Source: Plantago ovata | Taxonomy: Eukaryota; Streptophyta; Magnoliopsida; Lamiales; Plantaginaceae | Length of the DNA: 64,000 nt | Assembly: GCA_028274465.1 (NCBI GenBank) | Contig: CM051455.1 | Span: 72,960,489-73,024,488 of the forward strand | Direction: 5' to 3' | In this document: positions 1 through 12,687 of the stretch, piece after piece | How positions within the stretch are numbered: position 1 is the stretch's first letter | How the letters are laid out: each line of letters begins with the position of its first letter | Translations under genes and position numbers: made by a program | Notes under the pieces: generated by a model | What the model was told of the DNA's origin: nothing | Seen by the model: only the letters and a program-made list of their open reading frames with translations | The model's database searches: none

Positions 1-1530
1 GTACTTACAGGACTTTATCATCACATTTGTTGCCCCATATCCTTGGTGGACCCGTCGATGTCAGCTCTGAATAAGCAGCTGACCTAAGACACGATCCATG
101 ATTATGGCTACATACAAATGGGGGTGATAAGTGATTCTGTGAAGGATTCATCTCTCAAGTGTAGCATAGGAGAGCACTGCCCATAGTCTGCATAGTTGTG
201 TAAAGTCACTGGCCAGTGCAAATGATATATTATGATGGTCATAAGTATATCTTAACCAAGCAACTCCCTGAGACGCCCGTGGATGTATTATTGGGATAGA
301 CACTTCATCGATCCTAGATACATTCGAGCAAGTCAGATGAAGGGACGTTACAATCGCCGCGTTGAGCGCAACAGGCTTCGCAACGAAAGGGTTGGCTTTG
401 AGAAACCTCTCAAACGTCCTCACGTATTAATATTGCAAATGGAACCGTCTAGGAATTCCATGTTGCCTAGTCTAGGACTTGCTTACTACGATGAGGCCCT
501 ATGGGTCACACTATGTGGTGATTCAGTCTATCAGAATATCCTTGAAGATGGAATCGCAATTAATTTGGAATTAATTGTGATTGATGGATTATAATTGATT
601 TGGAATTAATTATAATATTTGGTGGCTCAATTAATGATTTGGAATTATTAATTGAATTGGCTAATTAATTGTATTTTATGTAAATACAATTAAAGATTAT
701 ATTTTGGAAATATAATGGAGGTTTGATTAGAAAGGATATGTTAATTTAGAATTAACATATGCACTTGGGCAAAATCTACTTGGAGTTTGAATTGCCTTGG
801 AACTATAAGTGGGTCCTAAAATTGGGACCCACCTACTGTCCCTAGGAGGCGCGCGCGCGCATGTTGGATAAGGGGAAGGAGTTCGACTCCTTCCTCTATT
901 AGAAGTCCAAGGGATAAGTTAGATTTTCCTGATTGAGTTTTGATTTGATTGAGAATGAATCTAGACTTGATATTGGTTTCCTTGTGCGATTAGAATTAGA
1001 TTCTTATTCCTTTACGAAGTCTAATTACTTATGCTTTAGGCTTCTATAGACTACTATATATAGTGGACTATTAGAGAGATTTTTACACACAGTTTCAGAC
1101 ATAGACTTTCACAGTTATTCTACCCAGTTTTCTTAGTGAAAATAAAAAGCTCTCCCCTCCTCTTTAGCCATCCGCGCGCGCCACCACACCGGAGGAATCG
1201 TCGCCCGTCTTCTTGGTCACACAAGAATATCCTAGAATTCTTCCGATAGGCTATTCATCCGTGGATACCAAGGTTGAGGTTTTACGAGCTGGAAACTAAC
1301 TCTTATTGTCTTGCAGATATACAGAGTATTGTAGATATCTTCGACTTCGACGAAGGAGAAGATACACCCGAATATTACGAAGACTTGGAAGCTGCTTTGG
1401 AAGTAATGTTAGTCTTCTAATTGACGTGTTTATATATATACGATATATGCATAATCAATTAACCTGTATGTTAAGAAAAATTTGAAATTCCGATGCGTAC
1501 CCTAGGGGTAACTCTGACCATATTTTCTTA
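1..1530 (+). mobile_element. Copia element A1, 5' LTR (left end outside window)
   Basis: This stretch visibly matches the element's own 3' LTR at 5344-7364 and, reversed, the LTRs at 21540-24157 and 25010-27070. Position 1 lines up with about 5817, so roughly 470 bp of LTR lie outside the window. It contains an AT-rich block of short palindromes (about 550-720), a (CG)n run near 848-860 and a TATA box. The right end stops at TTTTCTTA, two bases short of the CA terminus seen at 7364, and is fused directly to the middle of gag. The primer binding site and the first part of gag are therefore missing. Confidence 0.9.
1053..1063 (+). promoter_or_regulatory. TATA box of A1 5' LTR
   Basis: ACTATATATAG lies in the downstream third of the LTR, where the U3 promoter of an LTR retrotransposon is expected. 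The same motif occurs at 6874-6884 and on the minus strand in the other A LTRs. Confidence 0.6.
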
Positions 1531-2319
1531 GAAGAGATACACAGATGCAAGCTCAATGAAGGAGGGAACATGTCTGAACATGTTCTCAAGATGAGAATAA
1601 GATCATGGTGATCTTTGTCCTTCAATCATTGCCGAGTTCGTATTCGCAGTTCATCGTTAACCACCATGAATGCGAAGGACGTAACACTGCCCGAACTCCA
1701 TAATGTGCTGAAGACATATGATCAAACTCTTCCTGAGAAGGAAAAGTCGATCATGGTTGTTGGGCAACCGTCTAACCGAAACCCGAGAAACAAAGGTGCT
1801 AAGGGTAAGGGAAAGTCGGGAGCCAAGGCTAACACTTCGAGTGATAAGCCTAAGCGTCTGAACCAGAAAAGGAAGTTCAAGAGGAGCGGAACGGTACACA
1901 CAGATGAATGTCTTTTCCGTAAGCAGAAAAGGCATTGGAAGAAAGATTGCCCTAAGCTAAGGGAAGATCAATCTAAGAAGCCGCTGGCTTCTAGCTCAGG
2001 TATGTTTATTATTGAAATGAACATGGCTACTTTTGACTCCAATGGTTGGGTATTAGATACAGCATGTGGCTCGCACATTTGTAATAATGTGCAGGGGCTA
2101 ATTGAACACAAGCTAGTCAAGCAAGGTGAAATCGACTTGCATGTTGGGAACGACGATCAAGCTGAAGCCAAATGCGTTGGACGCTGCAAGATATATTCAC
2201 CATCAGGACAATGTTTGGAACTTGATAACATTTATTTTGTTCCATCCATTGTCAGAAATAGTATTTCCATTCCATTGTTGGACAATTTGGGTTTTCCTAA
2301 TAATACTTGTTATTTTTAA
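1531..2319 (+). pseudogene. A1 gag (C-terminal part) and protease remnant
   Basis: Copia Gag coats the element RNA and the aspartic protease cuts the polyprotein. The segment starts in mid-gag, straight after the LTR. A TGA follows the IRSW motif near 1605, and the next ~65 nt (FVLQSLPSSYSQF) read in another frame before the original frame returns at TTMNAKDVTLPEL. The zinc knuckle, CxxCx4Hx4C in the sister copy A4, has lost its second Cys here (CLFRKQKRHWKKDC). The protease motif is WVLDTACGSHIC, with A in place of the usual G/S of DTG/DSG. The frame ends at a TAA near 2319 where A4 reads through. This is a clearly dead copy. Confidence 0.9.
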
Positions 2320-2352
2320 TTAAATGACCAGTATTATGGAAAAGCTCGCTTA

Positions 2353-3648
2353 GTGAATGGTTTATATATTTTGCAAAGTAGTCTACCTTTATTTCAAATA
2401 CATAACAAACAACCGTCTTCAAGTAGGAAAAATAATCCATCTTATCTATGGCATTGTCGGCTAGGCCATATCAATGAAACACTGATTCAAAGATTAAGGA
2501 AGTTGGACTACTTAGAACCATTTGATTTTGAATCATATGGTACATGTGAATCATTTGTTAAGGATAAGATGACGAACAAACCTTTTGTTGGACAAGGTGT
2601 TCGTGCCACTCGCTGCTTAGAGCTCATACATACCGATGTATGTGGACCTTTTAAAGTCCATGCGCGTGGGGGTTATCCTTACTTCATTACCTTTACTGAC
2701 GATTTCTCAAGGTATGGATATATTTATCTTATGAAGAATAAATCCGAGACCTTTGGGAAATTCAAGGAGTTTAGGAATGAGGTCGAGAATGAATTGAACC
2801 TAAGGATAGTCACTCTTCGATCAGATCGAGGAGGTGAATATCTTAGTGAAGAATTTATCGACTAGTTGAAGGAAAATGGAATTCAATCGCAATGGACCCC
2901 TCCTGGAACACCACAGTTAAACGGTGTGTCTGAGAGAAGGAATCGAACCCTGTTAGACATGGTGAGATCAATGATTGGATTCTCGACTCTTCCAAAACAT
3001 CTATGGGAATATGCACTACAAACTGCAATCTACATTCTAAACCGTGTACCATCTAAATCAGTGGAGAAAACTCCTTATGAGTTATGGAAGGGAAAGAAGC
3101 CCTCACTAGGCTATCTTAGACCTTGGGGCTGTCTTGCGATAGTCAAACTGATGCTCACTGATAAGTTAGATGCCAAGGGTGTCAAAGTATATTTCATAGA
3201 CTATCCTCGTTAGACGAGAGGCTATGAATTCTATCATACAGAAGATCACAAGGTGATACTGTCTAGAAACGTCAAGTTTTTAGAAGCAGAATACCTCGAA
3301 GAAGAGAGGTTAGATGACATGATAGAACTTGGAGAAATTCAAGACTTTGACACGCGCAAACATGAGTTCTCTAAATCTTCTGATTTGGACTCAAGTTCAG
3401 TGGGAGCTTTCGAAGCAGACAAGGGTAATGATATGACACTTGCTAGGCATGTCATAGTCAGTGGGAGTCCTGTGATTAGATCAACAGTTGAAACCACACC
3501 AATAAAACCCGTTGTCAACCAAACTGTGCAACGAGTTGCACAAGAGCAGCCTCCCGCTAGGGAACAGGGTCGCGTGGCGCGACCAGCTGCATCAGTGCCT
3601 ACTGATAATGTTCGTGTTACACGAAGCCAGAAAGGAAAAGCACCATAA
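2353..3648 (+). pseudogene. A1 integrase and pol linker remnant
   Basis: Copia integrase inserts the cDNA into the genome. The order is: GAG-pre-integrase zinc region (LWHCRLGHIN, then CESF where A4 has the intact CxxC CESC); catalytic core with Asp in HTDVCGPF, Asp in RSDRGGEY and, 35 residues later, Glu in [10 protein letters not shown]; then a linker up to 3648. In-frame stops interrupt it at 2863 (EEFID, TAG where A4 has TAC), at 3211 (TAG after DYPR, shared with A4) and at 3646. The catalytic triad is still readable, but the second zinc Cys pair is damaged and the frame is broken three times. Confidence 0.9.
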
Positions 3649-3704
3649 CCAGTCGAGCTCCGTAGGTCGAAGAGGATCCTAAAGGACCTCAGAAGCAGAG
3701 CCTT

Positions 3705-5329
3705 ATGATAGAAGACATCAGTGAACTTGATGTCGGCTTATCAGATCGGGAAGATCCCGAGACCTACAAAGAGGCAATAATTGATATTGACTTAGACAAA
3801 TGGCAAGAGGCCATGGAATTGGAAATGGACTCCATGTACCTGAACCAAGTTTGGAACTTGGTAGACTTGCCCCAAGGGGTTAGACCTATTGGGTGAAAAT
3901 GGATCTTTAAACGAAAGACAGATGTTGATGGCAAGGTACAAACGCACAAGGCTAGACTTGTGGTGAAAGGCTACACGCATAGGTATGGCATCGATTACGA
4001 TGAAACCTTTTCACCGGTAGAAAAATTGAAGTCCATTCGAATTCTACTTGCCATAGCTGCCTACTATGATTATGAGATCTGGCAGATGGATGTAAAGACT
4101 GCCTTCCTCAATGGCAACCTTGAGGAAGAGGTCTATATGGTACATCCGGAAGGTTTTATTAGTAAAACCAGGCCAACAGCTGTATGCAAATTACAAAGAT
4201 CCATCTATGGGCTAAAGCAAGCGTCTAGGAGCTGGAATATCCGCTTTGATGAAGTAGTCAAATCGTTTGACTTCATCAGAAGCAAGGAAGATCCCTGTGT
4301 CTACACTAGGCACAGCGACAAGGGAGTCGTTTTCATGATCATTTATGTTGATGACATTTTGATCATGGGAAACAATGTCTCTATGCTAGAAGAGACTAAA
4401 GTTTGGTTATCAAGATCCTTCTCAATGAAGGACTTGGGTGAAGCGAACTACATCCTAGGGATCAAGATCTATAGAGATAGATCCAAGAGTATGTTAGGAT
4501 TGACACAGTCCACCTACATCGACAAAATACTGAAGCTTATAAGATGGACGACTCAAAGAGAGACGTTCTCCCAGCTAGGCATGTGATTATCTTATCAGTT
4601 AAGGATAGTCCTAAAACTGATGAAGAAAGAAATGCAATGAGTCGTGTGCCCTATGCTTCGGCAGTAGGGTCCATAATGTATGCAATGAATTGCACAAGGC
4701 CCAATGTGGCATATGCGCTTAGTGTCACTTGTCGACACCAACAGAATCCAGGAGTACCTCACTGGACTGCTGTAAAGAACATTCTTAAGTACCTTCGACG
4801 GACTAAAGAGATGTTCTTGGTGTTTGGTGGAGAACCAGAATTAAAGATGTCTGGTTATGTCGACGCTGGATTTGAATCAGATCCTGATGACTTTAAGTCA
4901 CATACGGGATACGTATTCAAATTGAACGGAGGAGCTATCTGTTGGAAGAGTTCTAAGCAAGCCACGATTGCTGACTCATCCACAGAAGCCGAGTACATTG
5001 CTGAATCAGAAGCATCGAAAGAAGCTGTCTGGATTTCAGAGTTCTTGAAGGAATTGAGGGTTGTTCCTGCTCCTAGTCCAATATCGATTTATTGTGACAA
5101 AACGGGCGTCGTCGCTCAAGCTAAGGAGCCTAGATCTACAAACAAGAACCAACATGTACTTAGAAAATATCACGTTATACGTGAGATTATTGATAGAGGA
5201 GAAGTTAGTATAGAACGTGTCTCTACCACGGACAACGTGGCAGATCCTTTCACCAAGGTCTTATCAGTGGAAGTCCACTTAAGACATTATGCTAATCTGG
5301 GTATTAGGCATAAAGGTGACTGGCTCTAG
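3705..5329 (+). pseudogene. A1 reverse transcriptase-RNase H remnant
   Basis: Reverse transcriptase copies element RNA to DNA and RNase H removes the RNA. The RT part has WQEAMELEMDSM, the DVKTAFLNGNLEEEVYM block, SIYGLKQASRSW and the active site YVDD (residues 129-132 of the 3960-4586 frame). RNase H follows with SSTEAEYIA and ends in GDWL at 5329, the normal C-terminus of this family. Breaks: TGA at about 3894 (A4 has TGC there) and a frameshift near 4540-4560, so RNase H reads in the frame starting at 4544. The DNA just after the stop is the polypurine tract, so the C-terminus is complete. Confidence 0.92.
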
Positions 5330-5330
5330 T

Positions 5331-5343
5331 CCAAGTGGGAGAT
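5331..5343 (+). other. A1 polypurine tract
   Basis: CCAAGTGGGAGAT lies directly before the 3' LTR. The identical motif precedes the LTRs at 24157 and 27070 on the minus strand. It primes plus-strand DNA synthesis. Confidence 0.85.
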
Positions 5344-7364
5344 TCATAGTGTATATGTCCTAGAGACAGTCCTTATTAAGGGCATGGAGCCCTTATAGAG
5401 GGCATATATGTACTATTACACAGGTCAACGTAATATAATATATGTTTGTCGTTTTACTATTGAGTATCGCTTTCATATTTATATTACACCAGGCATGCAG
5501 CATGTCATATCTCTATTTTTGTCTGTATGGATATTAAACATGTCCCCTCGGATAGATGACCAATCACACAGATAGTGGGAACTATGTGAGTTATCATCTA
5601 TCCCAAACTCTCCCTAGTAGATGTTCATCTCGGATGTAGCGGTCTGAATGAACCAGATGAGACTAGTATGCGTGGAGGTTATACTTGTTGGAGAGAGTGT
5701 GAGCCGATCCCACGGCCACGGAACGGATTGTTGGACAATCAAGAAACGTTCCCATAATTGCACATAGTTGTTCGATGGGCGATTACCGAACAATAGAAGT
5801 ACCCACCGGACACTCCCATCGATGTATAATCTACACCGAAGTTTGTTGCCACATATCCTTGGTGGACCCATCGATGTCAGCTCTGAATAAGCAGTTGAGC
5901 TAAGACACGATCCAGGATTATGGCTACATACAAATGGGGATGATAAGTGTTTTTGTGAAGGTCTCATGTGTAGCACAGGAGAGCACTGCTCATAGTCGTT
6001 CATAGTTGTGATTGGTAAAATCGCTGGCCAGCGTATCAATATTATTATGATGGTCATAATAGATATTGGATTCACCATGCAACTCATTGAAGACGCCCAT
6101 GCATGTATTATTGGGATAGACACTTCATCGATCCTAGATACATTCGAGCAAGTCAGATGAAGGGACGTTACCATCGCCGCGTTGAGCGCAACAGACTTCG
6201 CAACGAAAGGGATTGCTTTGAGAAACCTCTCAAACGTCCTCATGTATTAATATTGCAAATGGAACCGTCTAGGAATTCCAGTTTGCCTAGTCTAGGACTT
6301 GCTTAATACAATGAGACCCTATGGGTCACACTATGTGGTGATTCAGCTTATCCGAACATCCTTGAAGATGGAATCGAAACTAATTTGGAATTAATTTGTG
6401 ATTGATGGATTATAATTAATTTGAAATTAATTATAATATTTAGTGGCTCAATTAATGATTTGGAATTATTAATTGAATTGGTTAATTAATTGTATTTTAT
6501 GTAAATACAATTAAAGATTATATTTTAGAAATATAATAGAGGTTTGATTTGAAAGGATATGTTAATTTAGAATTAACATATGCACATGGGCAAAATCTAC
6601 TTGGAGTTTGAATTGTCTTAGAAATATAAGTGGGTCCCAAAATTGGGACCCACCTATCACCCTTAGGAGACGCGCGCGCGCGAGATGGAGTAGGGGAAGG
6701 AGTTTGACTTCTTCCTCTATTAGAAGTCTAAGGGATAAGTTAGATTTTCCTGATTGAGTTTTAATTTGATTGGGAATGAATCTAGACTTGAAATTGGTTT
6801 CCTAGTGCGATAAGAATTAGATTCTTATTCCTTTATGAAGTCTAATTGCTTATGCTTTAGGCTTCTATTGACTACTATATATAGTAGACTATTAGAGAGC
6901 TTTTGATATAGTTTTTCACACAGTTGAAGAATCAAATTTTTAGAGAATTATTCTACCTTTCTTAGAGAAAACAAAAGCTCTCCCCCACCTCACCTAAGCC
7001 ACGCGCGCGCCACCTACCGGAGGAATCTCCACCCCATCTTCTTGGCCACAAAAAGAATATCCTAGCATTCTTTCTGATAGGCTGTTCATCCGTGGATACC
7101 AAGGTTGAGGTTCTAGGAGCTGGAAACTAACTTTTATTGTATTGCAGATAATCAAAGTATTGCAGATATCTTTGACTTCAACAAAGGAGAAGATTCACCG
7201 GATTATTACGAAGACTTGGAAGATGTGCTTTCTTTGGAAGTAAGGTTAGTCTTCTAATTGACGTGTTTAAATATATACGACATATACATAATCAATTAAC
7301 CTGCATGTTAAGAAAAATTTTGAAATTCCGCTGCGAGGGGTAACTCTGACCGTATTTTCTTACA
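5344..7364 (+). mobile_element. Copia element A1, 3' LTR
   Basis: The LTR is about 2.0 kb, from TCATAGTGTATATG (TG mutated to TC; other copies begin TGATAGTG) to TTTTCTTACA. It carries a TATA box at 6874-6884, the AT-rich palindromic block and a (CG)n run near 6670. Immediately after 7364 the sequence is the protease of element B1 in the opposite strand, which shows that A1 was inserted into B1. The target duplication cannot be checked because A1's left end is outside the window. Confidence 0.92.
6874..6884 (+). promoter_or_regulatory. TATA box of A1 3' LTR
   Basis: ACTATATATAG sits in the same LTR position as 1053-1063. Read from this LTR, a transcript would run into the antisense of B1 gag. 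Confidence 0.55.
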
Positions 7365-7431
7365 ATAAGATTATTCTTGTTGCCCGTCATGTGCTTTCCA
7401 CAACCACTGTCAAAGTGCCAGATTGCATCGT
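7365..7431 (-). pseudogene. B1 protease tip, cut by A1 insertion
   Basis: On the minus strand the frame reads WHFDSGCGKHMTGN and NL, the copia aspartic protease motif with catalytic Asp in DSG. It ends abruptly at the A1 LTR boundary. The rest of B1 pol should lie left of A1, outside the window. Confidence 0.85.
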
Positions 7432-7473
7432 TTGTCTCCGTGGCTGAACTCTGCACAATCAAGCGCAAACAAG

Positions 7474-9872
7474 TTAATTATCCAATATTGGATGTCCATT
7501 AACATGTTCAAGAATGCGTCCAGTGGAAACCCAAGTCTTAAGTTTTTCAACTTTGACTTGTTTTCTACTTGCTGAGGAACTAGGAGGTTTTGAGCTGAAA
7601 GACTTTTGATTCGTGATGATCAAGTCCACTTTCTGATGTGGTATCTTGCTCGGTTGACCTTTTTGCTGAACATACTTTTCAGTAAGTTCTTTTCTAGAAA
7701 GGTTCCTTCTAGCCCTAGCATTTTGAGTCTTTTCAGAACTCTTAGGCTTGATTTTGTTCATCTCTTTGAAGTATCTTTACTGACTTTGCTTATACTCGTG
7801 AAAAAGTTGACTTTGCTTGGTTTTGAAACCGAGTCCACTTTTTGGAGAATGCTGAGCTTTTGTGTCAGCAACCTTACTTGATTCAGGTTTGTCAGCAAAG
7901 GTCTTCTGATTACTTTTAGTAATCTTGCCTTTTGACTTAACAAATTGCTTTTCAGCAACTTGTTTGGCGGAATGCTTCACAACATCCTTCTTCTTTTCAG
8001 TTTGCTTCACAACAACCTGTTTTCCTTTTAAAGTCTTGTTACTTTGAGTAGCAACAGTGGGCTTTATGATCGTAGGTACTTGATTGCATGTTTCAGCAAC
8101 CTTAGATTGACCAAATTGATAGAGTTCTGGTTGATCACTATCAGTAGCACGTACGAAGGAAATCGGTGATTTGTCTTTACTCAAGATTTCTTCGTCATTA
8201 CCTTCATACTTTGCACCTAAACCTTCTTTTTGAGATGGATCTCTCAAATAAGAGTTTAGTTCAGTCAGCGTATTACTTGCGTCAGCATAAGATTTGAAAT
8301 TGATTTTCATCTTTTTCATCTCTTGGATTTCAGTAAGTAACTTTAGAATTGAGGACTGATATTCTTCCAATTCTAATGCCATTTGAGAATTCTTCTCTGT
8401 AGCTTCAGCAATCAACTTCTTAAGACGCCTTATTTCAGCATCCTTTTCTTCTGTCTCTTCCTTCAGCAAGACATACTTTTCAGTAGTCTGCTTGGTCAGA
8501 GTTTCAGCAATCTGTAGTTTCTCTTGCTGTCTGCTCAGAGTTTTCTCAAATCTTTCGATTTCTCCTTGAATCTTATCAAGGTCAATCTCGTCTTCACTTT
8601 CTGAGTCTGAGTCAGAGATAGGGTTGTTTACCTGACCAGCCATGAGGCAGAACTCGTAGTTTGACACATCTGGATAAGCTTCCATAGCTATTCCACAAAC
8701 TTCTTTGCCAATCTCAACGTCTAGAGTGGCTTCTTCATCGTCAGTGTCTGAGCTTTCATCCTCACTGTCTTCGGAGCTAGTATCAATGCACAATGCATCG
8801 ATTTTTGATTGAAGCTTCTTCTTTTCTTCAGCAATAAAAGCTGTTTTGAACTTCTTCTTCTTTTCAGCAGATTTGCCTTTCAGCAACGGGCAATTAGCTT
8901 TGAAGTGTCCAGGCTTTTTGCAGTAAAAACAGAGATCATTTCCATCTGCTGGTTCTTCTGATGAAGTTGCTTGCTGAGCTTGCTTGTTCAGCGAGCTAGT
9001 CTCATTCTTGTACTTATGGTAGTTGTTACCAAGATGCTTTTTCAGCTTCTCTTTTGCTTTTCGCCTTTAAAGTTCCTTACTGATGAATTTCTTCATGTTT
9101 TTGACAACCAAAGAGTTTTCATCAGCAGACTCTTTATCACTCTTCTTTTCAGAAGATGACGGCTTTGCAGCAAGAGCAATGTTTTGCGATTTTTCAGCAA
9201 ATACATTTTCTCTTTGCTTTGTCTCATAGTTGACAGTAGTAAGATGAGAGAACAACTCTGTTGGTGTAATATCTAGCATTCCTTGATTGTAATAGAAATT
9301 CTGAGTGTGGATCCATTCTTGATTCAGACTTCAGAATCTGAGTAAAGATTTCCAACACCCAAGGCTGCCATTTCACTAACAAGAGTTGTGAATCTGAAGT
9401 CCAAGTCTTCCATTGACTCATTTGTACCTTGTTTAAAGTTTTGAAACTTTAATTTAAGTACTTCAAGTTTGTTTTCCTTGGTTTTGTCAGATCCAGCACA
9501 AAGATCTTGAACCATTTTCCAAGCTTCCTTAGCAGGTTTAGCACCCCACAGTTTGCACTGTATGGTATCCGGAGTTGATCGAATGATGATGTTTCTTGCT
9601 TGGCCATCAAGACGGTATCTCTTGGCTTCGTCGGAAGTCCATTCCTCTCTTGGTTTTGGCACAACGGTATCCACCGGTTCGCCTAAGATAGTTTCCTTTC
9701 CATCTTCAGTGGTTTTGTGAGGAAAACTTCTTTCAACCTTAGTGATCTTGATAGGTCCATCATTAATGACAGTGACCATCTCATCACTAATGGCCTCAAG
9801 ATGTAGCATCATGTTGTTTCGCCATTTTTCGTAGTTTTCCAGCTTCAGCAAAGGAGCATCTCCTAAGGACAT
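7474..9872 (-). pseudogene. B1 gag, large coiled-coil copia Gag, broken
   Basis: Gag starts at 9872 (MSLGDAPLLKLENYEKW), 98 bp inside the primer site. The N-terminal part (182 aa, to 9324) holds the copia UBN2-type region with AKEAWKMVQDLCAGSD and GTNESMEDLDFRF. The frame then breaks near 9320 and again near 9067-8886. A zinc knuckle CFYCKKPGHFKANC lies at about 8889-8932. The C-terminal part (8886-7777, then 7761-7474) is long, acidic and then Lys-rich, with a clear coiled coil (QGEIERFEKTLSRQQEKLQ onward). The big Gag with knuckle and coiled coil resembles SIRE/Maximus-type copia elements; that lineage call is inference. Confidence 0.85.
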
Positions 9873-9970
9873 CCTGTCAGCAAAGCACTACCAAACTGAT
9901 CAAGTGAGAGTGATTTACGGAAATCACCTAAGGGGATCTAGGTTCAGTGCTGAAGGTTAAAGAACCTCCA

Positions 9971-9982
9971 GCTCTGATACCA
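9971..9982 (-). other. B1 primer binding site (tRNA-iMet type)
   Basis: The minus strand reads TGGTATCAGAGC two bases inside the LTR end. This is the standard plant initiator-Met tRNA primer site, and it fixes B1 orientation as minus. Confidence 0.95.
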
Positions 9983-9984
9983 CT

Positions 9985-11540
9985 TGTTGGTCCTTTTAAA
10001 CAACAAGAAAAGACTAGAGGGGGGGGGGGTGAATAGTCTTTTCAAACTTTCGTCGTTTAAAACTTTCTCAGCAAGTACTTATTACTTTTCAGTAATGAGA
10101 TTGTTGATACTTAACTTTCTAAGCAAGCGCAAGTTACTTAACAGTAACTAGGTTTGCTGATACTTAAAATTAGAGAGCGGAAGTCTTTGATACAATAAGT
10201 GCTTTTTCAGTAAATGAAGGATTCAGCAAGTGATGTGAGTGACTGTGTACAGAAAGATATGATTTGCTGAAAACTAAGTACAGTAAGTAAATCACACAAA
10301 CACTTTTATAGTGGTATCTGAGAGTGGCGTAATCTTTCAACTAATCCACTTTGTCCTTTCTAGGACTGAATCCACTAAGATAAGTTTGAGGTTCCTTACA
10401 ACACCTATCTAAAGCGATCCAAACAGAAACCAAAGCACACTTGCTTCGTCTCCAACCTAATCTAGACAACGTAACCTTGTTCTCCACCAAACTTGGTACT
10501 TTTAATCAGCAAAACTATGCTCGATTAAGTTCCCCCTGAATATCACGTCTGAAAGGGTGTATTTTCAGTTAGAGAGGTTTGGGATGAGATAACTTAATTA
10601 TAACTTATTCAGTTACAACAAGTAATCTAAGAAACAAAACTTTGAATACTTTGCAGTAAACAAGTTTAATTGTTTCTGGTGTCAAGACTTGTTCTTGTTT
10701 GAAAGAAAGAAAGAACACTTAAATAATTTTTTAGCCGTGTAAGTTCTACTTCTTCACAAGTAGCTTTTTCAAACTTTAAGTCTTGGAACGGATCAATGGC
10801 AGTAGGAGTATTGAAGGGTATGTGAGTTTAAGCACAAGTGAGAGTATGATCACGTTGTTGACACACTTCAACTCTTTGCCGGATGACCTCTATTTATAGT
10901 GAAATAAGGATCCGTTTGAGTTTCAAATTCTAATGCTTTTGTTCCTTAAAATGTCACTATCTTGCTTTTGTACTTTCAGCAGCGTCCTTGTTTGTCTTCT
11001 AGTCTTCGTGTCCTTCGCGTATTTGCTTCGCATTTAATGCTCATTTGAATAAAAATTCAAACAGTAACATTGGAGCGCAAATGCAAGTACTTTCAACAAG
11101 AGGTCACAAATGTTCATCAGCAAGTGGTCAGTCTCAGTTTCAGCAAGCACAACCTACTCTGTCGTATAGATTTTCACTTATGCAATGGTGTTGCTGAAGT
11201 TTCCACTTTCTGAGCAACATGTGCCTTTGTAGATACCAGTCTTCAGATCTTCGAATTCTTCAAGATTCTGAGCGGTTCTAAATTCTTCAATAGTTTGTTT
11301 GTAAAACAAAGTACATCATCAGCAAATGCTTCAATCGGTTGTATTTCTTTTCAGAAAACAAGATACATCATAAGCGGTAAAACCAACCTATCTAGCACCT
11401 ATTCTAAGTCTTCAGAAAACGTTCCTCTTTTACAATGTCCTTAAAATTCTAAATTCCTATGGACCTTAAGAGTACTAGTTACTGGACTTTCCTTAATTTA
11501 TCATGGTTAATTGCTCATCAAAATTACAAGTATCCTAACA
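9985..11540 (-). mobile_element. Copia element B1, 5' LTR
   Basis: The LTR is 1,556 bp. On the plus strand it runs from TGTTGGTCC to TCCTAACA, so in element sense it starts TGTTAGG and ends GGACCAACA. It matches the B2 LTR at 58943-60516 almost throughout, including a G-run at about 10018-10030 and many short GCAAG/AGCAAG motifs. The primer site flanks its left side. Confidence 0.93.
10890..10899 (-). promoter_or_regulatory. TATA box of B1 LTR
   Basis: The minus strand reads CTATAAATAG. The equivalent motif occurs in the B2 LTR near 59848-59857. Confidence 0.6.
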
Positions 11541-12687
11541 CCTTTTTTGTAAGAGGTTTTTTAAGATGGTTATTTTAGCAATTAGATACCCTAGATTGGT
11601 TCCTTTATATATTTTTTGAATAAGTTTCACGTGGAAATCGAGTAGCACTACAAAAGTTTTCCAATATGTAGGCGTAAAGGTGGTTCCTTTAATCATCCAT
11701 TTGGAGTAGCTAGCTTATATATATCTCCTAGGAGTTTGTTGGAATCTTGATCAGAGAGTTACTATATAACAAAAAAACAGTGAATTAAGTAAATACAAAT
11801 ACGTAAACATACTAACTTGCGAATTACCTCAAACAGATATATGTTGGTACAACAAAGAAATATACTCTTTTGCGAAAACCATGACTAACGGTCTCACACT
11901 AATCAAAGAGAGGGTTCATTTATTATCATAGTGAAATCAAATTTATTTATCAACTCGTAAATTTTAGAAAACAATTGGTAGAGCTTATAGTAGCTCAGAC
12001 AAAATCTAATGAACTTATCTAAATACTAATTGACCATTCTGAAAGACACCTAGTGGCATCAGCCAACGAATAAAGTATAAGTATATATAGGGTTTAGATA
12101 CCTTATATGACAACGATCTTATCCAAACAAAACTAAAGACCAACTGAATAACTAAATAAACAGAGAGTGCTAGAATATTTCATAACATATCTCCAAACCA
12201 CGAGTCAACTAGCGACTTGGGCCGTAAGCCACGAAATGGTTGGAATGAGATTTCAGTACTTCCCCCTCCCTTTAAAATTGAATTTGTCCCCAAATTTCTT
12301 CTAGGACGAGCCTCACTCCAAGGAGCTGTAATCATCCTTAGTTCGATCGGAGCGACTACTGACTGTCTTCAAGCAAGTGTCGTTCAGGTTTAATGTTGTT
12401 GATCCACGAGACATAAACGAAAACAAGGGGGGTATGGTATTTTGCCAATTTCGTGGTCTTTGTAAAAATTATCAATTAAGCAATATAACTATGTGTTGAA
12501 CTTGGAGTTGCAGCAGAATAATAACAAAGTGGTGCTGAAAATATTGTGTGCGTAGCAATGTGTATAATGAAAGTTGTACTGATAGATAAATCAAGCAATA
12601 AGCATAGGTACATGTTTGGAGATGAAGGTTGGAAGAGAAAAAAAAGAAAATAACTTGGGTAAAATGAGAAAGGGTTTGTGAAGCAAA
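11541..12687. other. Unassigned AT-rich DNA
   Basis: No coding frame that I can support. At about 12260-12310 the minus strand holds a G/A-rich run (AAAGGGAGGGGGAAGT) preceded by LGTNSI-like codons, which resembles the end of a Ty3/gypsy pol and its polypurine tract. This is weak. The rest shows no recognisable feature. Confidence 0.4.

Noticed and set aside
148-423. 91-aa frame MRTFERFLKANPF and its relatives antisense to the A LTR frame
   Set aside because: It lies opposite the U3 frame in every LTR copy, has no Kozak or promoter evidence, and is broken in several copies.
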